This document shows, piece after piece, positions 12,901-27,900 of a stretch of DNA of 64,000 nt (within the stretch, counting starts at the first letter, position 1; every line of letters begins with the position of its first letter). Made by a program: the position numbers and the translations under genes. The stretch is from Helochares maculicollis. Its lineage: Eukaryota; Arthropoda; Insecta; Coleoptera; Hydrophilidae. Below the pieces are notes generated by a model. It was not told the origin of the DNA. It did not search any database and worked only from the letters and a program-made list of their open reading frames with translations. Where the stretch lies: positions 16,514 to 80,513 of the forward strand of contig JAWQRO010000020.1 in assembly GCA_033557835.1 (NCBI GenBank), in the 5' to 3' direction.

Positions 12901-15900
12901 TCTTGTCAGCATTGGAAACGCACTTGTACATTCCAGCGTCAGTAACTTTGGCGTCTTTGATGACCAGCTTGCGCTTCCTTCCTTCCTTACTGATCCTTAA
13001 CCTCTTGTCAGGTTTAATTTCTTGGTCTCCTTTGAACCATTTCACGTCACCACCAGCGTCATCAAGCTCGCAAAGAAGAACGATATCGTCTTTCTCAACG
13101 TGCTGTTGATGCTTTAGGATCTTAACGAATTTGTAAGGATACTCAACAATTTTGACATCTGTTGTAGTTTTGTCCGGTTGTTTTTCCAACTTACAGGAAT
13201 ATTCGCCGGCGTCTTCTAAGATGCAGTTCTTGATAGTGAGTCTGCATACGCCGGCGATATCTTTGGAAATTTGGTATTTATCTCCATCTTCCAGCTTTGT
13301 GGTACCTTTGTACCAACCAACTTGGGCCATGCTGGAACTGACTTGACATTCTAGTTGCGTTTCATGTTTCGTAAATCCATCGTATTTCTTTTTCAATGGT
13401 TTGACGAAAGAATAGCATGGATCAGGATCATCGACGTTGAGGTAAGCAGTGCAAGAAACACCGGAAATTTCAATCGTGTATTTTCCAGTGTCGTCTACTT
13501 TAGGATTCATGATAATCAACTGGTAGCAATCGGCTTCATTCTTGAATTTATATTTACTGCCGGGGAACAGCTCCTGCAAAAATAACATTTTAGATTAGTT
13601 TAGAACCACAGTACTTTATTCAGCTTAGTAGTAAATAGTAATAGTAAATCAAATACTTTGGTGTTGAGTAAGATTCGTTGTTAATTATCGTCATCGTAGA
13701 CATTCTATTAGATATTGAATGAATGCAGCCACATTCGTGTTTTGTAGACAACTTTTAGATGATATAGTTCAATTGAATTGAATCTAAACGCAGATAAAGA
13801 ACAAATACAAATTTTGTAAAAATGAAATGCCAGAATGTAGCTGCAGGTAGCAGAGTTTTAACATTGATTGTATTATCAATATAAGTATGAAAAACTAATA
13901 TTTTGGTTAAATACATCGCAGAATTTGCATGATCTTTTGCTTTCTCTTGTCTATTTTGTCCATATCATTCAGTTATTAGACGAGATAAAGAGAAGGCTAA
14001 ATACTTATACCAGAGTTTAAAAAAATGGGGATGCCATCAATGAAAATGAAAATGAGTAAACTTTCTTCTTCAAAAATAAAAGCGACATGTTTTGACGTTT
14101 CCTGCAAATTTCTTTGGGAAATGCTGAATATTTTTGGACAAATATGGGTATTTTAAACATTCTGATACTGTGAATAAAATATTAGATGGAGTAAAAATTT
14201 TATAGCTCCAATGATCACATTTACTAATTTCCAAGTATTCTCATTTTTCTAGCATATTTCTAAATACTTATAGTCTTGAATTAATTTATGGTCGTTGGGG
14301 TGATTCTAACATTTGGTTTTTTGTAAGGTTGATTGACTCGTGCGTAATCCACAATTTTAATTTAATTATTCTAATAGTTTGTTTCAACGTTGACTCACTA
14401 GAGCATTGCATCTGGGAATTTATGTAACTTTTTAAGTATCTTTCGATATAACTATGTCCTCGCATTTTTTGTAGCTATTTAGTAGTTGTAGTTTATTAGC
14501 GGCGGTTTATTTACTTATATGCTACTTTCGACGCCAACTAAACATGTGAAGTGAATCGAGATGTCAATTTTTAGAATAGCAGATTTTAAATACTTTATTG
14601 CATATTCTTTTTTGATTTGCATCATAACACGATCAGTACATGAACCAATCTCTGGTTGGTCTATTTATGCACGGTATGAATCCATGCCCGTCTACTAGAT
14701 TTAGGTAACACAACTGTGTCATGTACATTACATAAGGCAAAAGATTTGAGTTTGATCAAATATGCTCCATTTTCTTAGATAACCATTGTTTATTTTCAAG
14801 GCGATTTCATAAATCCGGCTTTGAAGAAGTCCTTAACGGTAAAAATCAGCTTATTTGGTCAAGCCTCTTTTAAAGCCAATTTTTTACCATCAAGAAAATT
14901 TTGCAAATGCTTGAAAATATGATTATCGTTTGGTCTGGGCTATACGATGGGTACAATATATGTTTCCATCCAAGATTTTGGGACTACTGGTGCGTCGTTA
15001 AAAATATTTGCGGCCTGGCGTTATCGTGATGGAACACAACACCCCTCCTATTGGGAAATTCTGGATGCATCTCGTCAATAGGCTGCGTCAATGTGACCAA
15101 TTGTCAATAGTATAGTTCCAAATTGAGTAATTAGCTTGATAGGAGCAGCTCATAGAGGGAGATCCCCAGCCGATTCCGCCAAAGATACAGTAAAACCTTC
15201 TTGGTGGTCAATCCAAGCTTGACGATTATTTGGGCCGTCAAAGCACACTTGGACCACGATTTTTTTGCGTGTCATTCTCGTATGTGACCCATTTTCATTG
15301 ACAGTCACTATATACTTGAAAGTACGCTTAAGCAAAAAGTCGTTGACATCAACCATTTCCAAACAATTTTTTGCATCGATTGATGTATCACCCATCTTCA
15401 TCTGCAGACCAGCCTGGCTTTTGTAAATTTTGCTTTTCTGGCTAGTCTTCAGTTCCTGGGTAATGGAATAAGTATTTGCATGCGAGTCTGAATTGATTGT
15501 CATGATTTTATCAAAATTGTCGGGAAGTAATTGGTATTAGAGCTATTAGCCGATGTTATTATGTTTCGTTGTGGATTTAACCGGGTTTTGGTAGCATAAC
15601 TACCTCCGATACTTTACAAGATTCTGGTACATGTTTTAAGCTCATTGAGGCGTTCATTAATGTGGTTAATTTAACAATCGTTTTTCTGTGAAAGTTCTTT
15701 GGTATAGATACCAAGCAGCAGATCAAAGCCGGGTGCTTTTTTCTTATTGAGATTTGTTCAAATTTCTTTTGATGCAACTAGTGGAACTGTATCATCGTAC
15801 TCATTTGGTCTAAGTTCAGGTAGATTGTTTTTGGATAAAGAAGAAACTTGCTTTCAAGGGGTTCGGCAGACTCGTTTGCCTTATCAGTATTATTAAGAGA

Positions 15901-18900
15901 TCACTGACCATTGCCTTTTCGTAGAGGAGCTATCTGTGAGAAAGGACGTTTCAACGACTTTGTGGTTTTCCACATAGAATATTCTGTATTGCTCTTTGAT
16001 GTAGATCATTAATATATTTATCGATTGAGGACTCTTGAAGATTCTGCCAATCTATTCAAGTGAGTTTTGTCTTGCGGTGCACGGGTTAGGTGCCCCCGTC
16101 TTCTGAGTCTACGTTTTTTGCAAATCATATACCAACTTTTTTTTGGATAGTTCGGTCTCTTGAGTATTTTTTATGATGGGCGTTCTTTTCTAGGCTGAGG
16201 GATGAACAGATGAGGTAAAGTTGTACACCTCACTTTCAAGTTGATCAATTGTTTTTAGCGAGACATCCTAGTTAATAGTATTTTCTAGAAGAGAGTTGAA
16301 ATAGTTCCAATCTATGTGTTTGTTTGTTAAGATAGGATTTGGATTTTCGTTATGATATATTCAATTGGTGGGGGATCGGAGTTTAGATCATAAATTGTGA
16401 TACTTAGCTTCAAGTTTGTCGAATCGCTGTATTATTGTTGCAAGATCGTATCTATTCGGTTTTGATTTTTTTTATTAGCGCTTAGTTGTGTCTGTCTATT
16501 TGAATTTATACTTGTTGATTTGCCCATGCTTGATTGGTACCATGCTAGACTATAAAGAACTGATATTGTTTTTCCTAACGACTTTTTTGTGTTGGCTGCC
16601 TCTTGTCAGCAGCATTTCTAAGTTTCACCAACTCCTTGTTGACTACACAGCCACGATAGTAGGTGGAATGCTTGTCTCCGCTGGGCCTTTTTGGTTCTGC
16701 TTGTTGGATTTTTCTACAATCCTTGGATAGGTATTGCTTTCCACATTTAAAGCACCATGAAGCTTTATGGCCAAAAATTTGAAAGTGGACATATTGCTGG
16801 CAGCATTTGATTTGTGGTATGGTTTTATTTTTTTGCAGTAGTTCTATTTTTACTTTAGATTTCATCACTGATTTAAGTTATATATTTTATCAATATCCAT
16901 TTCACTGACAAGTGATGCAATAAATATGCCTAGTGGGACTATTCCCTGCAATCACTTATCTCTAAATTCTGATTTCAGTTTTGCACTAAGCCAATTTTGT
17001 TAATTGGCGGCATTATTTGCTTTCAAGCCTACTTGATTTAAGTGTGTAATGACGTTTCCAGGGTCAATAGAGTAATGGAGGTCCTTCACCACTACGTTGA
17101 TGTCTCGTGTCTGTATAACTTCGTATGAAGACCACTATATTACTCTGTTATCCGAAAGTGTGGTGTGTCCACTACATATTTTTGTCTTCGTTGCATTAGT
17201 TCTGAATTTGATGGTGTTGAATAGTTTGCTTTGATAGCAATCAGCTGCGATGTTTGCAGTTGCAAATGCATTCAGCATTTGCAGATAGTTTATCATGTGT
17301 CCTATTACAATTGGTGCCTGTTTTTTTGTATATAATCTGGCATTTGTTTCTTATTGCTCACCCGATTGTGGGTGCTGATTGTTTTTCTGACGTGTGAGTT
17401 CTGGAAATCTCCATAATTTTTTTCTCTCTCTTTGTTTCTCACATATCAATTCAGTTTTGCGGGCGAGTTCCTCTTCGTCCGCTTCAGATTTGTTGTTATT
17501 AATGTTGGCTTAATTATTCCAGTTAATATTGTTAATGTGCCTTTTTAAGCTAAGTATTTCTTGTTGTATTTCGCCGCTTCAAGACTTTTCTTTTTGTTTA
17601 ATACCCCTCGTTGTACAATATTTTAATGTTGTTGAGTTAAGAGAAAATAATTGAATTTAAAATATTTAATTTTTCTTTGCCACGACTATCAACAGTGCTT
17701 TATATGAAAGAGATTGATATAAAATTTTGATTTTCAGGCAATTACTGCATTGATGCCTTGAGATGACGATAATTATTTATATGTTAGAAGAAACTAAATG
17801 TAAACAAAAACCATACTAATTTGGAAGCAATTGCTTGGTGAGATTATTTAACTTTAATAGTTTTTGCATCAAAATACAACGGAGGGAATTTAAGCTAAAG
17901 TTCAGGCAAGCACACGCTTCAACAATAGTACTGAAGACTGAATCCAAATATTTCAATAACATTTACCGGCTAAACGAGATTTGAAAATCTCTATGTTAAT
18001 TAACATTGATAATGATGGCATTACTTACATCTTTCCTTAGCAACCATTTGGGCTTGCAATTGGCCTTGGAGAAATTACATTCGAAAACCACCTTCTTGTC
18101 TTTGCCCTCCTTGGCATATTTATCAGTAAGGGGTTTCAAGAACGTTTCCACTTTCTATAAAAATATTTAAAGCAAAAATTAGTTACACTCATTTACACCT
18201 AAAATTGATCTAACGATCAACATAATTATAGATGCTTCGTGCTAAAATTGTAGTCATCACCTTAAAAAATACACTGAAAAAGAAAAAAGCAGATCTCCTC
18301 AAAAATTGTCGCATTGCGCAAAAATGTCGAAAGGGCCAACCAACAAAAATTTCGATAAAATCGTGATATCGCCAAAAAACCAAAATAATGGAAAAATACA
18401 AGAAAGTACAAAATAAGGTGCGTCAAAAATTTCAAAACATTTGTGTCACAAGTAGGAAGGGACAAAATAATCAAAAGAACAAAAATAACACAGGCTCTAA
18501 ATTGAGCAAAAATCCACCCGTAGGCAAAAATGTTGAAAATCGCAAAAATGTGTACATCTTCAAAAACACCGCAGCAAAAAATAAGTCGGATGGCCGATGA
18601 AAATTGTTCTTGCAAACATATATACAATTGTTTTAAAATTCCAGGAAACATTCTCATAATGTTCCAAAAAACTTTGTACCACCAACATGCATACATCGTC
18701 CGAAAAATTGACACAACAGCTATATTGGAATTTAACAAATATGCAGGCCAACTTGCTTTTACTAGAAATCATATATCCAACATATTTCTGAATATCCTTT
18801 ATGAAGTTTTAAATTATATTTGTGAGCCAAACGTTTATACGAGCCATATATGACAATATCGTCACCCAAATTTTGAAAATTAGTCAATGAACCAATATTG

Positions 18901-21900
18901 AAGCATTTGTATTGAATATAAAATTACATCCATCTTTCTAGTAAAAACAACTGTTAATTTTGGATCGGACAGTAAGGGGAATAACCGTGCATATTCAGAC
19001 TTGGCCAACCTCCTTCTTTTCGTAATGATGTAAAACGGGCCAATCAGGTATTAATTCGGCCAATGACGGTCTTCTTGATGATGTAGGGGTCTATAAAGAA
19101 AAACTGCACCTTAGATATCCAGACCTGGCTAAACATTCTCAACCCAGCCACACACTCACTGTTACTCAAAAGGGGCTACAGAATAAAAAAGAAAAGAGGT
19201 AGAAAGAGACACATGCATTTCAAATGCTCCAAGTGAATATATAAACTTTTTGTTTAGAATCTAGGGTGGGGTATACAGGCAATAAATACAGTAAATTTGG
19301 CAAACAACTTTTAGGCGGTATGTTAGTTGAATGTTATGTACAAGAAGGTCACAAAGTGATGTAGGGTTTTAGTAAAATAAAACTTAGATTAAAACAAATA
19401 ATATTCAAAATGGTTGACTTTACTCAACATTAGGCAGAACGAGAAAAGTGACTCCAGTGGACTGTTATAAAAGACAGTAAAGTTTATATATACATTTGGA
19501 CTGTATGGAATATATAGTTTTGAGATTATTTGTTTTTTGAATTGTCCTCTAAGCATTTTTGTGTTATTTTACCAAAATCGATACTAGTTTTGAGTGGTGT
19601 TTCACCCGAATTGTTTTCAGTATAAATAATTTCGAATTCTCAAATTTTGCGAGTTTCTTTCGACTGAATATGTTTTTAATATGCTACATAAGCAGTTCTT
19701 CAAGCTAGTTTAGCTTGCGAAATTGGATCTGCCTACGTTGCGATTTTTGAACGGCATTCAAAAGACAAATAATTTCCTTATCAGTTCAAAAATCACTGAG
19801 TAAGTAATGCCAACCTTTTCGATTTCAGCAGCTATAAGCGTAGGCCAATCCAGTATTAATTCATGAAGCGATGGGCGTCGCTGGATACTTACAAGTTCCT
19901 AAAAGCAGTTCAACTTAGCTTCTATATATACAGCGCTTTGTTTTGCTAATTTTTAATCAATAAAACATCGACTAAAAATACTACCAAACATTATTGGCGT
20001 TGTTATTAAATTTGTAAAAGTACTCTACGTTCTATTAGTATTAAAATATGGAAAAGAAAGTTAGTAACATGGTTACAGGGTTAAATGAGGTCAGTTGATA
20101 AAATAGATAAACCAAAAGTGAAGAGGAAGAAGATAAAACGAGTAGCGAAAGTGCTTTTATGTACAAATTTTGTGTATAAGGATGAGTCTCCATGTAAGAA
20201 GCGTTTTGTCTTTCTCTTTAGCAAACTTTTTGGTTCTTAATAATTTTTAGCTAAGTTTTAAATTTATTTTCCTGATTTGATTTGGTTATTTTTGAGTTCA
20301 GTTCATTTATGTCTTCTGTTTATCTTAGTTTTCTGTCTATTTTGTAGTTTTTTTGTAAAGCGAACATAGAATGTTAGCTGGAAGCGAAATTTGAAACGTT
20401 AATTAAGCACCAAATACTCACACTATCATCACAAAGGACAACAATAATAAGACAAGTTCACAAAACAAATGGCGGCGATTTTTTAAAGACACAATCCTGG
20501 ACAGCACAACTGGAAAAATACATTTCAATGTGACGAAAAATAAACAATTGGAGACACATCTTTATATTTTTTCTATATTTTTCAATTTACCTTTCTTTCT
20601 TAAGCCAGCATTTTTATGCCACTACTTTAAGTTGTATGCAAAAATATTGTATTTACTACATTTATGCTACTGATACCCTACACATAAGGAAATGATGACA
20701 AGGTGTTGAGACCACAGATGTTTGCCGGTCCATAAGGCTGTTTTTTAAAATAATGTAAGATCAAGTCGGGGTAACATTGGATTCTAGGTAGAAGACATGT
20801 CAAAATGGAGCAGATCAGATCGAGGCAAGGATAGATCAGGTCACATCGAGTCAGGAAGCTGGTCAAATCGGGTCTACATAAGTCAGCTCCAGTCCTGTTG
20901 GCTAACGGTGACGGAAAAATGGGTTACATTACTTAGAAAAAGTTTACCGAACCTTCAACCACGTCCAATTTTGTTGGTTTAATTTGTCCGCCTCAACTAC
21001 AGCGACAACTTTCCCGTCCAAAACAACTTTAACAAAATCACCCTCTTTAACGAGACCACAGAACTTATCCTCAGGCTATAACGGCAAATACATGTCATGA
21101 ATTGCACGAACATTTTTGTAACATCAAAGTAGTTACAAAGACATCATAAAAATCATTGAAGAGCAAAAGTAACTTATAAATTTTCAAAGTAGAAAAAGAA
21201 AGTTAAACCTGACCTTATCGACTTTCTTGAGTGTCGCCATTGGCTTCTCCACTTCCTTCAAGTCACCCCAATCGGGATCGTCTTTCTTTTCCGCCCATTT
21301 GGCGTACTTCCTCTTTTTCAACATGGCACGGAAATCCATACCACTTGTATCTGGACACAAAAAGTAGTTGTAACAAAAGTGTTTTCCAGTATTTCTAATA
21401 TTCTACTACTAAGTCAAAAAGTGAACGTGAAATCAACGTTCACTTGAGTAATTTTAGCTAACATACACACAAGATTTGTCTGAATATGTACCTGATACGT
21501 ATAAAACCATTTCGGCGCTGTCTTCGCCGTGAATATTTGAGACAATTGCTTTGTACTGCCCTTCATCATTAGGCTTCACTTTGCGAATGCAAAGCGTGAT
21601 CAAATTATTTTCACCTTCAGTAACGTACTTGAAGCGACCACCTTCAATAATTTCTGTCATACCCTGAAGAAAAAAAAACACATTAGCATAAGAGCTACAT
21701 GAAAATCAAAAGTTGAAAAATTATCAATAAAATTTGAAGTATCTCCACAGAACATTCCCGTATACATACAAATACAGTCTGTTTCATTCGTACAGAAACT
21801 TAAGTGGGCGATAGATGTAAGAAAGTTTAACCGATACATTTTGTTTAATTTGTCTGTCATAATTACAAACCGAAATTTTATTTAAAGGTTCATGTTAGGC

Positions 21901-24900
21901 TCCACTGGGAGATTCCATGGCTCGTAGATCCAACACAGATGAATTTTAATGCTGTTTCAAAGAGTCTTATCTACGCTTAAAACAAATGAGCTCGTAACAG
22001 GCGAAATAATAAAAAAATATCTCCTTGGAGATGACAAGTCTAATAAAAAAAATAGTGGTACAATAAATTTCAAACAGAGAGACAAATTAGGCAGCATACG
22101 TTATTCCTGTTTTTTTTTAATACTAGAATGGCTAATTTCTTTCCGCCTTATTAAAAGAATCACGTTTTTGATAACATATAAATCACCAGAATTCACAAAT
22201 AAAACATTAGATAAGAAAGAAATGATCATTTTATTGTAAGCAAAATAGATTCACTTGCCCCAAAGGCAGCTGGAGCGCTATCGTATTGAAATACACACAA
22301 AGACGAATTCTTTTCACGACAGAAATACTCTCTTTTTATTGTTCTTCGTACAGTATACGGGAATGCAAAAATTAAAAAAATTAATGAACAATAAATCTAG
22401 CTTACCTTATAAAATTTAAATGTAGGTGCCGGGTTGCCCTCAACAGCAATAGTAATGTAGCCAGTTGAATCTGTAAAATACATTTAAATTAGATTCAGCT
22501 AATAAAATTTCAGAAAGCTACCAGTGTTTACTTAAAAAATGTGGACGTAACGACTGAACAAAAATCACAAAAAAGCTCTACTTGTACTCGACAATACTAA
22601 AACAAGAAGGGGGACGGACTTAAAACTACATCATAATAAAAACAAAAATAAAAAGATAGTGATACAGAGGGGGACAAAACTCATCAAAAATTCTAACCTG
22701 GCCTCTTTTTGAAAGTAAGGGGCGACGATGTTCTAAAATTGCAAAGATGACACCTAGAGCAAGTCTGAATAAAATAAATTTAAAAATTGCTTATAAAAAG
22801 TATTTAAAAATAGAGTAAAATCAATCTGAAAAATCAGAGACAAAAATTATTTGCAATATTTAAACGTTGTAGGGGTCGATGGTTTGATTTTAAGGGTGAT
22901 GAAATATTTACAATAAATGTTTTATTCGTATTTTTTAAAGCGACGTAACATCACTATAACGGTTACGACACATTAAAAATATGAAGTACCAATATTATGA
23001 CGTACCGTACTTTTCAGTCTCTAAATAAAATATAGTCAATAAATAAAATTTAGTCAATAAATAACATTTAAAAATATTAAAATTGCACAGCATTGAAATT
23101 TAACAAATTTCAACAGCAATAAAGTGAATACCATTATAACAATTGGAAAAAGCAAATGCCTTATTTATTTGGCAATATTGGCAAATTGGCAATATGAAAA
23201 TAGTTCAGAGTAAAACATTTCAATTCAATACCTTCAACTGCTGAATAATTTTCTTGTACGTCAACGATTTGAGCTGGTGTACCAGGATCTCCCATGGGCC
23301 TCAGAGGCGTGGAAGGCTAAAATACGAAAATGAAATCTAAGTCAGTAACAAGCAAAATAAATAAAAACAAAAATGTAAGTTCAATTGCTAACAAAAACAA
23401 GCAGTATTAGATGAATAAAATAATAAAATCCACTTTTCTTGAGCAAGCGGAAAGACTAAAATCACCAATAATGATATAAAATCAATAAAAGACAACGAAA
23501 TAAGCAGAAAAACATCCCAAAAATTCAGCCACGATAATAAATTATAAAATACACAAATGCAAAGTCCAATAAGTGAAAATAAATAAGCAAAACTGAATTG
23601 TTATTTTTTATAAATACCAGCAATTACGTTCTAAGTTTTCGCAAAAAAATCGATTGGAAGCAAATAGCATATAATGAAGCACAATGTTTGCCAAAAAACC
23701 TATTTATACCTGGTTGATAAGATTTTCCATATCGGCCAAGCTGGGCCTGCGCACATCCGCACTGGGACGACGTCTCTGTATATCGAAAATTGAATTAAAA
23801 ATCCATAAACCATAAAATGATCATATCGTTAGTGGAAAGAAGGCGTTTTATAGAAAATATTTTAATATTTTACGTAATTTTTTAAAGATGAATTAAAGTT
23901 GTTTTAATTGCATAGAAAGTCAATTAAGTTGCTCAAAAATTGAAAAAAGTTAAAAAACGCATTCAAGTAAGTAGATAGATTTTTTATATTTAAAAATTAT
24001 TAAAGCACAAAAATAGCATAATCAGACTCAAGAAAATTCATAGCGCTTTTTGAGCAGCAAAACGTAGCATATTCATAGCTTATGCAGCGCATTTCACATA
24101 GCAAAGACTGATGCTAAGCGGCTATGTATCGAGTATGTGCAAAATACATCACATTATAAGTCAGTGTTTTTTTTGTATTTGAGATTCGTCTTTTGCAGTT
24201 CTCATGGAATTTTTTTCAGAATCTCATTAGCTATAGCTATAGTAGATAAAGAGAAATAGATAGAGAAACCTACAAAGAGATCCTACTATAAGTGCATTAT
24301 ATTGAGTCCTCGTGAGGTTTTGGATCTCCCCGAATTAGCAACAAAAACAAACAAAAAAAAACAAAAATAATAATAATAGTTAACTAGCTAAAATTGTGCG
24401 TAAGGAAGCGCCTGTTCACCCAACCCAATACACCGAATTACGGAACCCTAATGCTAATTTTATTATACGAAAACCTTATACAAAATTTAAAACATTGTTA
24501 GAAGAATTAAATTTCAAATCAAAATTTTTATTCTAAATTTATAAATGAAAAAACTGTCAGCCATTAAAAAATCTCACTACATAAAATTTTTAAAAATATT
24601 TAATAAAAGATAATTTTTAATTTCTAGCAATTTTTAATGTAATATTGATTTTAAATTTTTTGTATGATTTAGCTACAAAGTTTACCAAAAATGTTCTTAA
24701 ATTGAAATTTATATGTTAAATGTTCAAAATATTTCTAAAAAAGAGTGAGGCTGTTTTGAACATTTAAACTATTAGAAAAAAATCAAAAAACCGTACGAAA
24801 ATCATAAACATTAAAAAACATGAAACACAAAAATCCTTCCTTACGCAAAAATACACAGATATTATTGACAACTACTTTCCTCTACTTTCTACACTTACAA

Positions 24901-27900
24901 ATTATTCATAAAAAAAGTTTTACGGACATATAGAAAGCTCCACTTTTTAATCTAAAAATATTACTCGAAATACGTTAGACACGAACATTTAATTTCTACG
25001 CTCTACTCAAATTTCCCGCTAACCTGTCTCTCTTCCGACAAGACTCCCGGTCGCTTACTGCTTATGCTCTTTAACCCCATAAAAAATGAAGAACAATTTG
25101 AGAAAAATTAAATAAAATCGTGAAATTAAACAAAACAAAATAATAAAGCATAATCAAAGAACTCAATAATTTAGGCGAAATCAAGGCCAGTTTTGTGTTT
25201 ATTTCCTCTAACACAAATCTCACCTTAGAATCAATAACTTCACCAGGTCGTAACTTTCCACCCTGTAGGAACAAATTGAGTGTATTAAAATATCTGATTT
25301 TCAGCACATACTCGTGGTAAACCACATTTATTAAATATAAGACATTTAGCCCATTAAAACAATAGAAAGACGTTTTACATAAGACGGTTTCGGCAGCTTG
25401 CACATATCCACCCTATAGAAAAATGCCTCAATACATTTAAATATAGCGAACATTCGACTCTACTCCAAACGCGGTCAAATATTTTCACGATTTTTCGCGA
25501 AATTGTTTTTACGAAACTGCTTCTCAAAAATCTTATGCCAATAGGAACAACGCGTTTCTTTGTTTTGTGTTTGCATTTTGCGGTTATTTTTGCGAAATCT
25601 GCGATTGCTGATTTTGAAAGTATTGCGGTTATTTTATGCAAATTTTGATGTTACTTTTGCAAATTTTGATGTTATTTTTCACAACTTTTGATGTTATTTT
25701 TCACAATTTTTCATGTTATTGTTGCAAATTTTCGTAGCAATTTTTGCAAATTTTGATGGTATTTTTTGCAAATTTAAAAGTTTTTTTATTCAAATTCTGA
25801 TGTTTTTTGTAAATTTTAATTTTGTTTGCAAGTTTCGCTGTTATATTTTGTAAATTTTTATGTTTTTTAAATGTTGATGTTACACTTTGCATTTTAATGA
25901 AAACTGTGTCTGTTTCTCAGCTGCTTTCCAGCAAAATTTGCGGCTGCTGTTTTACAAAATTTGCAGTTGCTTTTCAAAAAAACTCTGCGGCTATTTTTAA
26001 CTTTGCGGTTATTTTCTCTGCTTTTGCGCTTGCGTTTTTAGTTTTTTTTTTGCATTTTGCTTCTTACCGAAAAACATCGTTACCCGCAGCACCATGAATT
26101 TTCGACAATGCGGAAGTTTTTGGTTTGATTGTAACTGTGCTCACAAAAAAACAAAAACTGTCCAAGAAAAAATTTTATACTTTTCAGATTTTTAGAATCT
26201 AAATCAGTGCATTAAAATTTCAGCGTAAATATTTTGTTCATATTAACGAAGTTTTAGATAAAAATCTGAATTCAATTGAAAAATCGATTTACAAAATAGA
26301 ATATAAAAAATTCTAATATTCCAAAGCCTAATGTTTTGGAACGTCTAATAAAATTTTATTCAGATTAACAAAACTTTAGAAAATTTCTGAATTCATTGGA
26401 AAAATTAAATTTAAAAAATATAATATTCAAAGGCCAAAATATTTTAGAAATTCTAATATCCACAAAACTAATATTTTAGAAATTCTAATATCCAAACAAA
26501 TATATTTTAGAAATTTTAATATAGAAAAACTATTATTTCTGAAATTCTGATATCCAAAGAACTAGTATATTAAATATTTTATAAATCAAAAGCTTGTTGT
26601 CTTCTTTAAAATGTGCAATTTTCATGCGGTCATGCACAGGTGCGTTCTAGGTAACAACATTTTCGGTAAGGAAAAACAAAGTCTGCCAATTGTGAAGCGG
26701 TTTAGTATCGTCGATGTGTTCGCATTGTCATGCAATGATATCGCCATTACAATTAGAGCAAATATTTGTGACAGCCAGTTCCAGCCCGGCGGCGTGAAAT
26801 GAGGCGCGAGGCTAACGATTTCTGCATTTTCCGAAACGTTACCTTTTTCTCCTCCAGAACTTCTCCTGGTCGAAGCTTTCTAGCTGCCTAATAGACAAAA
26901 AACATTTAAAAAGTTTTAAAATTACAACACGTTAATTTGATTCAACCCAGATTGAACCAGACGATGATAAAAGCTAAACGAACTGGAAAATAAAAAAGAA
27001 ATAGAATGAAATAAAGCCGTTTGTATATACCTCATCAGATATTATAAGACTAGCCCTACGACCCAATGCCTCTGGAGGAATAAGGGAGCCACGCCTGCTA
27101 CCGCTGCCCAGTTGGATTCCACCTTCTGGAGCAAGAGAAGCCTTCCTGGGCTCTGGGGTCTTTTCTCTTTGGACCTCGATTTTAGGTGCTTCAGGTTTAG
27201 TTTTGATTTCAGGAACCAGTTTTTGGTAATCCTATGAAAGAAGAGTGAAACCAAGATAGAACCATGAAATGGTCGACAAAATTCAAACATGGAAGTCAAA
27301 TATAGAAGCCATGAGCCAGAAGATTAAAGCCATTTATATTAAGCTGTTAGTAGAGCCAATTTAAAAGAAACGCTGCAAAATTAATACAAAAGCTACGAGA
27401 TTGGCAAAAAAGGTCCTGAAAATAAAATGATTGTAGAAAACTAAGAAATTGCTTTATTGATGTGAAGTGCTAAGCTGTCGGAACTGAAATCGTTAAAAGA
27501 AAAAATTGTATCTATAGGTTCTAAAAAGTTAGGTTATAGCGGGGAAATCAAGATAATTGTAAAAGTCAAGCAACAATTGGAATTAGGTATTCATAATCTT
27601 AGATTATTATTATATTTTTTAAATTAGAATGTCAAATGTTGCTATAGTACTATGAGAGTCAATATAATGTAATATTTTAAATAAAATAGTAGCAAGAATA
27701 TTCTGAGAGAAAAGCTAATTGAATAGATTTAAAAAGACGGGTTAGTCTAAAGTATCAGAGAAAATAAAATCAAAAGGCAAAAATGGACTGCTTTGAGTAG
27801 GCCAGCGGGGGTTTAAAATGCAGAAGAAGAAAATAGCGTCGCCAAGAGCCAAAAAATCAGCAAAACCCTCACCTTAGACAATTTAGTTTTTTCACGTCCT

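Larger units (their letters stand above)
13574..18028. other. Projectin intron 47
   Basis: 4.5-kb intron carrying the mariner relic, an unidentified frame and the minus-strand LINE. 13574-14780 and 17450-18028 are AT-rich, with nothing else recognised. Confidence 0.8.
21664..23709. other. Introns around the Ig9 exons
   Basis: Introns 21664-22405, 22471-23231 and 23317-23709 are AT-rich; nothing recognised apart from the coding exons. Confidence 0.65.

Noticed and set aside
18262..18853. Overlapping frames on both strands
   Set aside because: Low-complexity CAAAAAT-type repeats in an intron; no recognisable protein.
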